Shown: positions 1 to 5,423, counted from the stretch's first letter. The stretch is 5,470 nucleotides of DNA from Clostridiales bacterium (GCA_012511485.1 JAAZFZ010000217.1:1-5470); one strand, 5' to 3'. Program-made: numbers and translations. The notes: generated by a model from the letters alone, not told the origin.

Positions 1-12
1 AAATCAACTCCG

Positions 13-50
13 AAAAAAGCACAGCCGTAATAAAATTATGACTGTGCTTT
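13..50 (-). terminator. Rho-independent terminator of the 585-residue membrane protein gene
   Basis: A 9-bp perfect stem pairs AAAGCACAG (16-24) with CTGTGCTTT (42-50). Beyond one mismatch the pairing continues inward with C26-G40, G27-T39, T28-A38 and A29-T37. Read on the minus strand the stem ends in a run of six T (18 down to 13). It begins 15 bases past the stop codon of the minus-strand gene, where its terminator would be expected. Confidence 0.88.
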
Positions 51-64
51 GATATTATTGCTTT

Positions 65-1822
65 TTATTTTAATATCTCGATTTTTGTTGCCGGGATAAT
101 AACAGCTGCGTCACTCGAATAAGTTATTTTGACATTTGCGCCCTTGTTAAGAATAATAACCGTTTCGGAATCTGACGCGGCAATGGAATAATATGCCTGA
201 CCCTCAGCGAGCTTGATATAATAGCAGCTTTCCCCGTTAAGAACAGCAGACCTGATGTCATCAACAATGCCGGCTACTGTTTTTTCTTCTATGTCGGGAT
301 TATCCTTGCCATCCTCATCGTCGGGAATGACAATGTCACCGTCAACCCTGACATTATTAGCCTTCATGCTGGCAATATAGTTTTCGAGGCATTCACCCAG
401 AGAAGAGCCAATAGCCTTGACCTTATTATACTGCTTGACATTTATCAAAGCATAGCGCTGAATGACATTTGAGGCATCCTTCAGGGACATGAAATAGGTC
501 GGCTCACCGCTGATATTTATTAGCAGCGGGAAGGTGGAGACGAAACCATAGTCCTTGACAAGACCTTCTGCTGTTTCCTTTGCGGTCATTTCCTTTGCAC
601 CGTTGACTCTGTAAAAAACGGTATCCTTCGTTCTCTGATTTATCAGTGCAAAACCGATGATTGACTGGTCGCTCGTAACAGAGGTGACGCCCGTATAAAG
701 ATAGACATCATCATTGAGAGCGAGGTAGCTGTAACCCTCGGATGACATAATCACATTTTTCTGGCCGAGAAGAGAGTTTAAGAAACCGCCCCTGTATTTT
801 CCGTAGTAATTATACTGCTCGACAATAAGCTCTGAGGAATAGACCCTGTCAATCCACTGAAGGGAGGCATCGTTTTTAAGAGCATCGTTTGAGTAGTATT
901 TGGTGATGCCCGTCACGGCATCGACGAGAACCGCACCAATGACATCACGCCCTCCGAAAAGTCCGATTGTTTTATCAATCCTCGCACAAATCCAATAGGG
1001 ATTGCCGTTGTCGTCAATTTCAAAGGTTGCGTTAGTGAACATATAAGTGGGGTATTCAAAGCGAAGGTGACGCTTGAGCAGACGCCCGAAATGCTCAGAG
1101 GGTGAGAATTTAATGCCCTCTTCTACCTTAAAATAGTTTGTGTCCTCATTTGCCATGTCAATAATGATATAGCCAGGGAGCCCCTCGGAGCGGTTTGTAA
1201 GCCACTTGATGATATTGGCATATTTAAGCGTGGTTATCCTGACGGGAGAACCCTTATAGTTAATCTGTGTGTAGACAGGGTAAACCGTGAACTGTGAAAC
1301 AAGGTTACTGTCCGCAAGGCTGCTCATTGCCCTGCTTGCAAGGTTTGCGGCTGCATCCTCGTCAAGCCGGGGAACGGTATCAAAATCAGTCTGAGCAATG
1401 TCTACATTGAATTTTCCGTTTGAGTCAACCTTGATAAGGTCGCTGTAATCCCTTGCACGAAAAACAACGGATGATATTATCATACCGACAACCACAACAA
1501 CTGCCAGCACACCCGCAATAATCAAAGGAGGAATAGAAACCTTTTTGACATAAGGCGTATATTCCGGGTGAGTTAAAGCCTTTGATGTTAAAAAAACAAG
1601 TGCAATAAAGCTTGCAATTACAACCGCGATGTAATAATAAAGCTCCGCCGCTTTAAAATTCAACGGAGGCAGCATAATATAAAAAGCGAGTGCAGCGGCA
1701 ATTGCTGTGCCGATAATACAGATTATTAGCTTGAGAACGGATTTTTCTGGCGGAATGACTACCATATTTTTGCCGCCCGAGCCCTTGCCCTTTCCGGTAA
1801 AATCAACTTTAATCGGATCCAT
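65..1822 (-). CDS. Membrane-anchored protein of unknown function, three N-terminal TM segments, large extracytoplasmic part
   Basis: I do not recognise this 585-residue protein. A Gly/Lys-rich cytoplasmic start (1-28) is followed by three hydrophobic segments at about 30-50, 60-80 and 97-120, and then about 465 residues with no further membrane span. An odd number of spans and the Lys-rich N-terminus suggest N-in, C-out topology, so most of the protein would lie outside the membrane. The outer part is rich in aromatic residues and beta-prone. A strand motif of the form hydrophobic-(V/I)-(N/D)-x3-5-(T/K) recurs near residues 217-232, 295-310, 388-405 and 456-470, vaguely PepSY-like. A strongly acidic linker (about 500-513) leads to a small beta-rich C-terminal domain (about 514-585). 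No catalytic motif, lipobox or sortase signal is visible. The ATG is supported by AAAAGGAG at 1831-1838, 8 bases upstream. It appears monocistronic, with its own promoter and terminator. Confidence 0.85.
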   Translation of the reverse strand: MDPIKVDFTGKGKGSGGKNMVVIPPEKSVLKLIICIIGTAIAAALAFYIMLPPLNFKAAELYYYIAVVIASFIALVFLTSKALTHPEYTPYVKKVSIPPLIIAGVLAVVVVVGMIISSVVFRARDYSDLIKVDSNGKFNVDIAQTDFDTVPRLDEDAAANLASRAMSSLADSNLVSQFTVYPVYTQINYKGSPVRITTLKYANIIKWLTNRSEGLPGYIIIDMANEDTNYFKVEEGIKFSPSEHFGRLLKRHLRFEYPTYMFTNATFEIDDNGNPYWICARIDKTIGLFGGRDVIGAVLVDAVTGITKYYSNDALKNDASLQWIDRVYSSELIVEQYNYYGKYRGGFLNSLLGQKNVIMSSEGYSYLALNDDVYLYTGVTSVTSDQSIIGFALINQRTKDTVFYRVNGAKEMTAKETAEGLVKDYGFVSTFPLLINISGEPTYFMSLKDASNVIQRYALINVKQYNKVKAIGSSLGECLENYIASMKANNVRVDGDIVIPDDEDGKDNPDIEEKTVAGIVDDIRSAVLNGESCYYIKLAEGQAYYSIAASDSETVIILNKGANVKITYSSDAAVIIPATKIEILK

Positions 1823-1830
1823 CGAGTCAA

Positions 1831-1894
1831 CTCCTTTTGTACGAATATTTACAGTATATATTAATATTTTAACAAAAGCAAGTACATTATACCA
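1831..1894 (-). promoter_or_regulatory. Extended -10 promoter and RBS of the 585-residue protein gene
   Basis: On the minus strand TGGTATAAT lies at 1894-1886: a consensus -10 hexamer (1886-1891) preceded by the TGn extension. At 16-18 bp spacing the -35 region is poor (GTTTCC near 1909-1914), which fits an extended -10 promoter. Transcription would start near 1879, giving a leader of about 57 bases that contains the ribosome binding site AAAAGGAG (1831-1838). Confidence 0.65.
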
Positions 1895-1931
1895 CGTTCG
1901 AAAGCATGGGAAACATAATTTTCCTGTGCGC

Positions 1932-1960
1932 TTGATATAATTATTATCTTATTGTATAAT
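1932..1960 (+). promoter_or_regulatory. Sigma-A promoter of the CPBP protease-tadA operon
   Basis: TTGATA (1932-1937) and TATAAT (1955-1960) are separated by exactly 17 bp, one mismatch from full consensus. The predicted start near 1967 leaves a short leader of about 27 bases before the ATG at 1994. The promoter sits back to back with the minus-strand promoter at 1886-1894. Confidence 0.82.
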
Positions 1961-1984
1961 TTAACAATGCCGAATAACGAAAAT

Positions 1985-1990
1985 GGTGAT
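1985..1990 (+). promoter_or_regulatory. Shifted Shine-Dalgarno (GGTGAT) of the CPBP protease gene
   Basis: GGTGAT ends 3 bases before the ATG. It matches the downstream half of the full anti-16S complement (AGGAGGTGATC), so when aligned to 16S rRNA the effective spacing is normal although the usual GGAGG core is absent. It supports the ATG at 1994; initiation is probably moderate. Confidence 0.55.
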
Positions 1991-1993
1991 TAA

Positions 1994-3022
1994 ATGAATG
2001 ACTTTCACGAGCAAAACTTTAACAACATGAACGGCCAATACCCCATCGGTGGATGGTACGACAACAGTAATTACGCACGGCAATCCTATGAGTGGGGGCA
2101 AAGGCGCAAAATAAAAAAGCTCAGCATTTCAACCGGACTTTGCATGATAGCATTTGTGTTTATTCAGGTAGTTTTGCTGGTTTTCATAAACCTGCTGAAT
2201 CTTAACAGCTATTATGAAGAGAATACACTTTTCAAGAATGCATTGGATATCCTCATGGAGGTTTTCTGCATATTTATTCCCTTTTTTATTGCTGCCCTGC
2301 TCTCTAATAGAGAAAACAAACATTCAATTTTTAATTTTGAAACACCGAGGTCCGTGAAGCTTTTTATTTCTGCCATTTTCTCAGGCTTTATGATTTGTAT
2401 GGCAGCTAATATTATTTCCGGCTATTTTCAGGTTTTTCTTGAGCAATTCGGTTTAAATGGTGAGGTTCCGTCCTTTCCCACACCCACGGGAGCGCCTGCG
2501 ATATTGCTTTATATTGTCAGCATCTCGATTACACCCGCCCTTGTTGAGGAGTTTGCGTTCAGAGGGGTTGTCATGCAGCCTCTGAGGAAATTCGGGGATA
2601 AATTTGCAATAATAATTTCCGGTTTGGTTTTTGCCCTGCTCCACGGCAACGCCACTCAAACGTTTTTTGCATTCAATGTAGGCACTACAATAGGCTATTT
2701 TGTTGTTGCCACAGGCTCAATATGGACCGGTGTTGCAATTCATTTTGCCAACAACTTCTTTTCCGTTATTATCAATATACTTAATGCCAGAAACGAAGCG
2801 TTGGCTACTGATGTTTATCAAAAGGTTATGACATTGGCTTTTATCATTGGTATCATAGCCTTTGTTCTGTTTGCTCTTGACAAAAACAGGGTAAGGCTCG
2901 CCACTCCGGATATGGGTTTGACGGGAGAGCAGAAGGTGGCATCCTACATTTTTACGGTTCCGATGGTGGCGGCAATAGTTCTGTTCCTCTCCTCGATTGT
3001 TAATATGCTTTTAAGATTTTAA
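1994..3022 (+). CDS. CPBP family intramembrane glutamic endopeptidase (Rce1/Abi-like)
   Basis: This 342-residue polytopic membrane protein belongs to the CPBP (CAAX protease and bacteriocin-processing, PF02517-type) family. The three signature motifs are present: EExxxR at E185-E186...R190, FxxxH at F213...H217, and HxxxN at H250...N254. In the archaeal Rce1 homologue the equivalents form the in-membrane Glu/His/Asn active site, so the enzyme appears intact. About eight or nine hydrophobic segments are visible, roughly 46-70, 83-104, 121-147, 166-184, 203-220, 224-264 (probably two), 278-295 and 316-337. The N-terminal 45 residues form an Asn/Tyr/Gln-rich tail ending in a basic cluster (RRKIKK, 37-42), probably cytoplasmic. 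Bacterial relatives act in bacteriocin immunity, peptide maturation or regulated proteolysis, but no peptide or bacteriocin gene is nearby, so the substrate is unknown. It is the first gene of an operon with tadA, 14 bases upstream of the preferred tadA start. Confidence 0.92.
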   Translation: MNDFHEQNFNNMNGQYPIGGWYDNSNYARQSYEWGQRRKIKKLSISTGLCMIAFVFIQVVLLVFINLLNLNSYYEENTLFKNALDILMEVFCIFIPFFIAALLSNRENKHSIFNFETPRSVKLFISAIFSGFMICMAANIISGYFQVFLEQFGLNGEVPSFPTPTGAPAILLYIVSISITPALVEEFAFRGVVMQPLRKFGDKFAIIISGLVFALLHGNATQTFFAFNVGTTIGYFVVATGSIWTGVAIHFANNFFSVIINILNARNEALATDVYQKVMTLAFIIGIIAFVLFALDKNRVRLATPDMGLTGEQKVASYIFTVPMVAAIVLFLSSIVNMLLRF

Positions 3023-3026
3023 TAAT

Positions 3027-3031
3027 GAGGG
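3027..3031 (+). promoter_or_regulatory. Ribosome binding site deciding the tadA start
   Basis: GAGGG lies 5 bases before the ATG at 3037 and 4 bases past the upstream stop codon. The in-frame ATG at 3025 has only AT-rich sequence before it and overlaps this site, so 3037 is the better start. Confidence 0.65.
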
Positions 3032-3036
3032 AAAAA

Positions 3037-3507
3037 ATGGACGATATCTGCTTTATGAGGCAAGCACTTGAGCTGGCATGGGAATCTTTGCATGAGGGTG
3101 AAGTCCCTGTCGGAGCGGTTGTAGTAAAAAACGGTGTTGTTATCGGCACAGGCCGCAACAGAAGAGAGCTTAACAAAAACGCCCTTGCCCATGCCGAGAT
3201 TGAGGCTATTGACAATGCCTGCAAAAGGCTCGGTGGCTGGAGGCTTTGGGAGTGTGAGCTCTATGTTACGCTTGAACCATGCCCGATGTGCGCAGGTGCA
3301 ATAATCAACTCAAGGCTCCGTCGTGTAGTTTTCGGAGCATACGATAAAAAGGCGGGTTCATGCTCCTCGGTAATAAACCTTTTCGCCCTGCCCTATAACC
3401 ACAGACCCGAGGTTGCCGGAGGGGTTATGGAAAATGAATGTTCAACCTTGCTCAGTGAGTTTTTCAAACAGCTCAGAGCGGAGAAAGCTAAAGAAAACCA
3501 AATTTAA
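3037..3507 (+). CDS. tadA: tRNA-specific adenosine deaminase TadA
   Basis: TadA deaminates A34 to inosine in the anticodon wobble position of tRNA-Arg(ACG), letting one tRNA read CGU, CGC and CGA. It is a cytoplasmic zinc homodimer and usually essential. With the start at 3037 the product is 156 residues, close to the 161 of Bacillus subtilis TadA. The deaminase signature is complete: HAE with zinc ligand H52 and proton shuttle E54, and PCPMC with zinc ligands C82 and C85. Family blocks GEVPVGAVVV near the N-terminus, the WRL and LYVTLEPC segment, and VVFGAYDKKAGS are all present. An in-frame ATG at 3025 would add four residues, but it lacks a ribosome binding site, while MDDICFMRQAL aligns well with known TadA N-termini. 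The gene is probably co-transcribed with, and possibly translationally coupled to, the CPBP protease gene. The pairing looks positional; a functional link is not evident. The alternative label of cytidine or guanine deaminase is unlikely given the TadA-specific blocks. Confidence 0.95.
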   Translation: MDDICFMRQALELAWESLHEGEVPVGAVVVKNGVVIGTGRNRRELNKNALAHAEIEAIDNACKRLGGWRLWECELYVTLEPCPMCAGAIINSRLRRVVFGAYDKKAGSCSSVINLFALPYNHRPEVAGGVMENECSTLLSEFFKQLRAEKAKENQI

Positions 3508-3524
3508 AACAAATCCCCATAAGT

Positions 3525-3558
3525 AAAAAAGTTCGGGCGCACTTTTTGTGCGCCCGAA
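3525..3558 (-). terminator. Intrinsic terminator for the metallophosphoesterase transcript
   Basis: An 11-bp perfect GC-rich stem (3532-3542 with 3548-3558) closes a five-base loop. On the minus strand the stem is followed by one C and six T (3530-3525), the classic intrinsic form. In the plus direction only TT follows, so it should act mainly on transcripts arriving from the phosphoesterase gene, although it sits 25 bases past the tadA stop. Confidence 0.75.
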
Positions 3559-3589
3559 TTAATGCCGCTGATGCCATGAAAACGAAAAG

Positions 3590-3635
3590 GGCTGTATCAG
3601 CACCTGTCTAAGAGCATGATACAGCCTGATTTTTT
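3590..3635 (+). terminator. Intrinsic terminator for the CPBP-tadA transcript, possibly bidirectional
   Basis: A 10-bp perfect stem (GGCTGTATCA at 3590-3599 with TGATACAGCC at 3617-3626) closes a 17-base loop. On the plus strand it is followed by TGA and then six T (3630-3635). On the minus strand only a run of four T follows (3588-3585), so it could also weakly stop the opposing transcript. The plus-strand T-tract overlaps the stop codon of the convergent phosphoesterase gene (3634-3636). Confidence 0.75.
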
Positions 3636-5094
3636 AACGGAAAGACTTAATTATAAGTTCAGGGAGAAGCTTGGTTATATAGGTAATAATCATTTTCGTG
3701 AACTGAGCAATAAAGTTGCCTACATTTGCACTCAAATTCGACAATAAATCCGTCGGAAGCTCCTCATAATCCGGGTCAACAGTATTCTGACCGACCGCCT
3801 TTTTGATAGCATACCGATCAACAAGCTCCGTTTCGCCCGTATCATCGTCAAGAACATATGCCTTGTAGATAAACTTGTCATCATCTATGTGAATTGTTGT
3901 GTAGCAGCCGCCCCAATCTCTTGTGGAAAATGCCGTTGCGGCACATTTCGGAATGGGGGAAACGGCATTTTCATTGACCGTATATCTCTTTGTGCCGGCG
4001 GTTGAGGGCAGGATGTTAACCGTTCCTTCGGGGTTGAGTGCAAAGGTTATTTCTTCGCCCTTGTAGTATTCTGTTGTGTATTCGATATTCTCAACAACCT
4101 CGTCACCCTCGACCTGATGTGTCCTCATATACATATGGTCATGCCCGGCAAGAACGACATCAATGTTCAGTTCATCCATGAGAGGAATAAGAACACTGCG
4201 CATGATAATTGTATCGGGCTTATTAATATTCTTACCTGCAGAATAAAGGGCTCTGTGCATCATCACGATTTTCCAATCGGCATCGGAGGTGTTCATGTCG
4301 TTCTTGAGCCAGTTTATCTGCTGCTGGGACATTGGGTACATATCGTTTGTGTTGAGCACCGCAAAATGAGCGTTGCCGTAATCGAAGGAATAGTAAACGC
4401 CCGTGAGAGTCTGGCTGTTTTCTGCGGCGTTAAGGTTGAACATATTGTTGAACCAGTTCCATTTCAGGTTGCCATCATGGTTGCCCGCAACAGGGGTATG
4501 AGTCATATTCATATTGGCAAACGAGAAATTCTCAAAGAACCAGTTCCATTCATCATTTGTGCAGTCGTTGACATAGTCGCCAAGGCTTGAGTAGAATTCC
4601 GCCTCGGGGCAGGTTTCAATCGCCGCAGCCAATACCTTTGAGGCGTTCTCGAAATTTTCGTTGCTGCTTGCCTGAACATCGGCAATAGTAATGAATGAAA
4701 ACTTATTATTCCCGTCGTCCGTTCTGAATGTACCTATATCGCTCCAGGAATTATTTGCGACATCACCCACACGGTATGAATACTCCCTGCCCGGAGCAAG
4801 CGAATCAACGGTGACCTTGTGGACATAGCTGCCCTTGAACTTTGAGCAGGTGCCGGAAAAAACCTTGCTGCTATCCGAACTTTCGGCATAATAATTGAGA
4901 ATCATAACATCGCTGCCGCACTTGTCGGGAGTGTACCAGCAAAAGCCCCTTGCGGTTTGGCTGTCACCATAAAAAGTTACGCTGATTCTGGAAATGCTCT
5001 CATCTACCTGTGCTGCCTGTGAGCCGAGAGGGAAGCTGAACAACAAGGCAATGACAAGAACGATACTTAATGCTTTTGAAATACACTTATTCAC
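3634..5094 (-). CDS. Exported metallophosphoesterase with purple-acid-phosphatase-like N-terminal domain
   Basis: The protein is a calcineurin-like (PF00149-type) metallophosphoesterase with a fibronectin-III-like purple acid phosphatase N-domain, and probably hydrolyses phosphomonoesters or diesters outside the membrane. Starting at GTG 5094 it has 486 residues: a signal peptide (basic start, hydrophobic core 9-23, likely cleavage near SQA-A at 27-28), the N-domain at about 35-127 with RGFCWYTP, the catalytic domain at about 132-324, a further region to about 434, and a hydrophobic/amphipathic tail at about 450-486. Metal-binding motifs are complete: D139-x-Q, GD (D173), GNHD (N205, H206, D207), VxxH (H280) and GHDH (H318, H320). 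The first motif has Gln where classic phosphoesterases have His, and GDxxY lacks the Tyr expected of true purple enzymes, so 'PAP-like' is safer than purple acid phosphatase. No LPxTG or lipobox is seen. GTG is preferred because GGAGG lies 8 bases upstream and the signal peptide then starts correctly; in-frame ATG 5109 and TTG 5127 lack such a site. Substrate not predictable. Confidence 0.92.
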   Translation of the reverse strand: MNKCISKALSIVLVIALLFSFPLGSQAAQVDESISRISVTFYGDSQTARGFCWYTPDKCGSDVMILNYYAESSDSSKVFSGTCSKFKGSYVHKVTVDSLAPGREYSYRVGDVANNSWSDIGTFRTDDGNNKFSFITIADVQASSNENFENASKVLAAAIETCPEAEFYSSLGDYVNDCTNDEWNWFFENFSFANMNMTHTPVAGNHDGNLKWNWFNNMFNLNAAENSQTLTGVYYSFDYGNAHFAVLNTNDMYPMSQQQINWLKNDMNTSDADWKIVMMHRALYSAGKNINKPDTIIMRSVLIPLMDELNIDVVLAGHDHMYMRTHQVEGDEVVENIEYTTEYYKGEEITFALNPEGTVNILPSTAGTKRYTVNENAVSPIPKCAATAFSTRDWGGCYTTIHIDDDKFIYKAYVLDDDTGETELVDRYAIKKAVGQNTVDPDYEELPTDLLSNLSANVGNFIAQFTKMIITYITKLLPELIIKSFR

Positions 5095-5102
5095 TTGAAA
5101 GT

Positions 5103-5107
5103 CCTCC
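5103..5107 (-). promoter_or_regulatory. Ribosome binding site deciding the phosphoesterase start
   Basis: GGAGG on the minus strand lies 8 bases before GTG at 5094-5092. The in-frame ATG at 5109-5107 overlaps this site, so it is more likely part of the leader than the start. Confidence 0.75.
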
Positions 5108-5142
5108 ATATTACTTATTGATTTCAAAAAATCTGTAAATAT

Positions 5143-5171
5143 ATTCTAGCCTAATTGTAAAATAGTGTCAA
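5143..5171 (-). promoter_or_regulatory. Near-consensus promoter of the metallophosphoesterase gene
   Basis: On the minus strand TTGACA (5171-5166) and TAGAAT (5148-5143) are spaced by 17 bp. Transcription should start near 5136, leaving about 42 bases of leader before GTG 5094; a start at TTG 5127 would leave only about nine. TT(G/T)ACA hexamers and an inverted repeat overlap this promoter and may be regulatory. Confidence 0.85.
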
Positions 5172-5176
5172 CAATT
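5153..5176. repeat. Inverted repeat AATTGT-N12-ACAATT over the phosphoesterase -35 region
   Basis: Perfect 6-base arms at 5153-5158 and 5171-5176 are separated by 12 bases. The element touches the -35 hexamer and the upstream half of the promoter spacer, a position suited to a repressor operator. The region is AT-rich, so chance is a real alternative. Confidence 0.3.
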
Positions 5177-5226
5177 TTAATGTAGATTCAGTATTAAATA
5201 GGACAGCAGCTTCAGTTTTTGAACAC

Positions 5227-5255
5227 TTGACAAAAAGAAAAGCGGGTATTATAAT
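5227..5255 (+). promoter_or_regulatory. Perfect-consensus sigma-A promoter of the tRNA gene
   Basis: TTGACA (5227-5232), a 17-bp spacer and TATAAT (5250-5255) match the consensus at every hexamer position. The predicted start near 5262 is about 8 bases before the mature tRNA 5' end, giving a very short leader for RNase P removal. It lies back to back with the phosphoesterase promoter. Confidence 0.93.
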
Positions 5256-5270
5256 TTCAATGTTACAAAT

Positions 5271-5346
5271 GGGGGCGTAGCTCAGCTGGGAGAGCGTACG
5301 GTTCGCATCCGTAAGGTCGAGAGTTCGATCCTCTTCGTCTCCACCA
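5271..5346 (+). tRNA. tRNA-Ala (anticodon CGC)
   Basis: The 76-base sequence folds as a complete cloverleaf. The acceptor stem is 5271-5277 with 5336-5342, including G3-U70 (5273 with 5340), the alanine identity pair, plus a second G-U at 5:68. The D arm is GCTC/GAGC (5280-5283, 5292-5295). The anticodon stem TACGG/CCGTA (5297-5301, 5309-5313) encloses loop TTCGCAT with anticodon CGC at 5304-5306, reading GCG. The variable loop is AGGTC. The T arm is GAGAG/CTCTT (5319-5323, 5331-5335) around TTCGATC. The discriminator is A (5343), and CCA (5344-5346) is encoded. The gene stands alone with its own promoter and terminator. It is probably the GCG-dedicated isoacceptor supplementing the usual UGC species. 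Confidence 0.97.
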
Positions 5347-5350
5347 AAAG

Positions 5351-5395
5351 AAAGTCTCCAACGTTGCCATTGATTGGCGATGTTGGAGACTTTTT
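5351..5395 (+). terminator. Strong intrinsic terminator after tRNA-Ala
   Basis: A long hairpin pairs 5351-5368 with 5376-5393 through up to 18 pairs, including two G-T wobbles (5363-5381 and 5365-5379), around a 7-base loop. Five T (5391-5395) follow the GC-rich part. It begins 5 bases after the encoded CCA, so the tRNA transcript is monocistronic. Confidence 0.92.
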
Positions 5396-5423
5396 ATGTT
5401 TTAATAATATATTTGTCAATCAC

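Noticed and set aside
1707..1940. 77-codon open frame on the plus strand across the start of the 585-residue protein gene
   Set aside because: It is antisense to the N-terminal codons and runs through the divergent promoter region; no ribosome binding site or domain supports it.
1823..1993. Possible riboswitch or small RNA in the divergent intergenic region
   Set aside because: Only two promoters, a 57-base leader and a 27-base leader fit here. I found no stable stem or known riboswitch core.
2129..2659. Two short minus-strand open frames inside the CPBP protease gene
   Set aside because: They are shadows of a gene with complete catalytic motifs; no domain or initiation signal supports them.
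1994..3022. Bacteriocin immunity or abortive-infection (Abi) system
   Set aside because: The CPBP family is often labelled Abi, but there is no bacteriocin peptide, exporter, toxin or other defence gene in the window; the neighbours are housekeeping.
3000..3224. Minus-strand open frame across the CPBP-tadA junction
   Set aside because: It is antisense to the well-supported tadA and has low-complexity composition.
3532..3626. CRISPR-like or REP-like repeat pair between tadA and the phosphoesterase gene
   Set aside because: The two hairpins have unrelated sequences and each is adjacent to a T-tract, so they are explained as terminators.
4117..4590. 157-codon open frame on the plus strand inside the phosphoesterase gene
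   Set aside because: It is antisense to the catalytic domain, including the GHDH and GNHD motifs, has no recognisable domain, and its composition follows from the opposite-strand codons.
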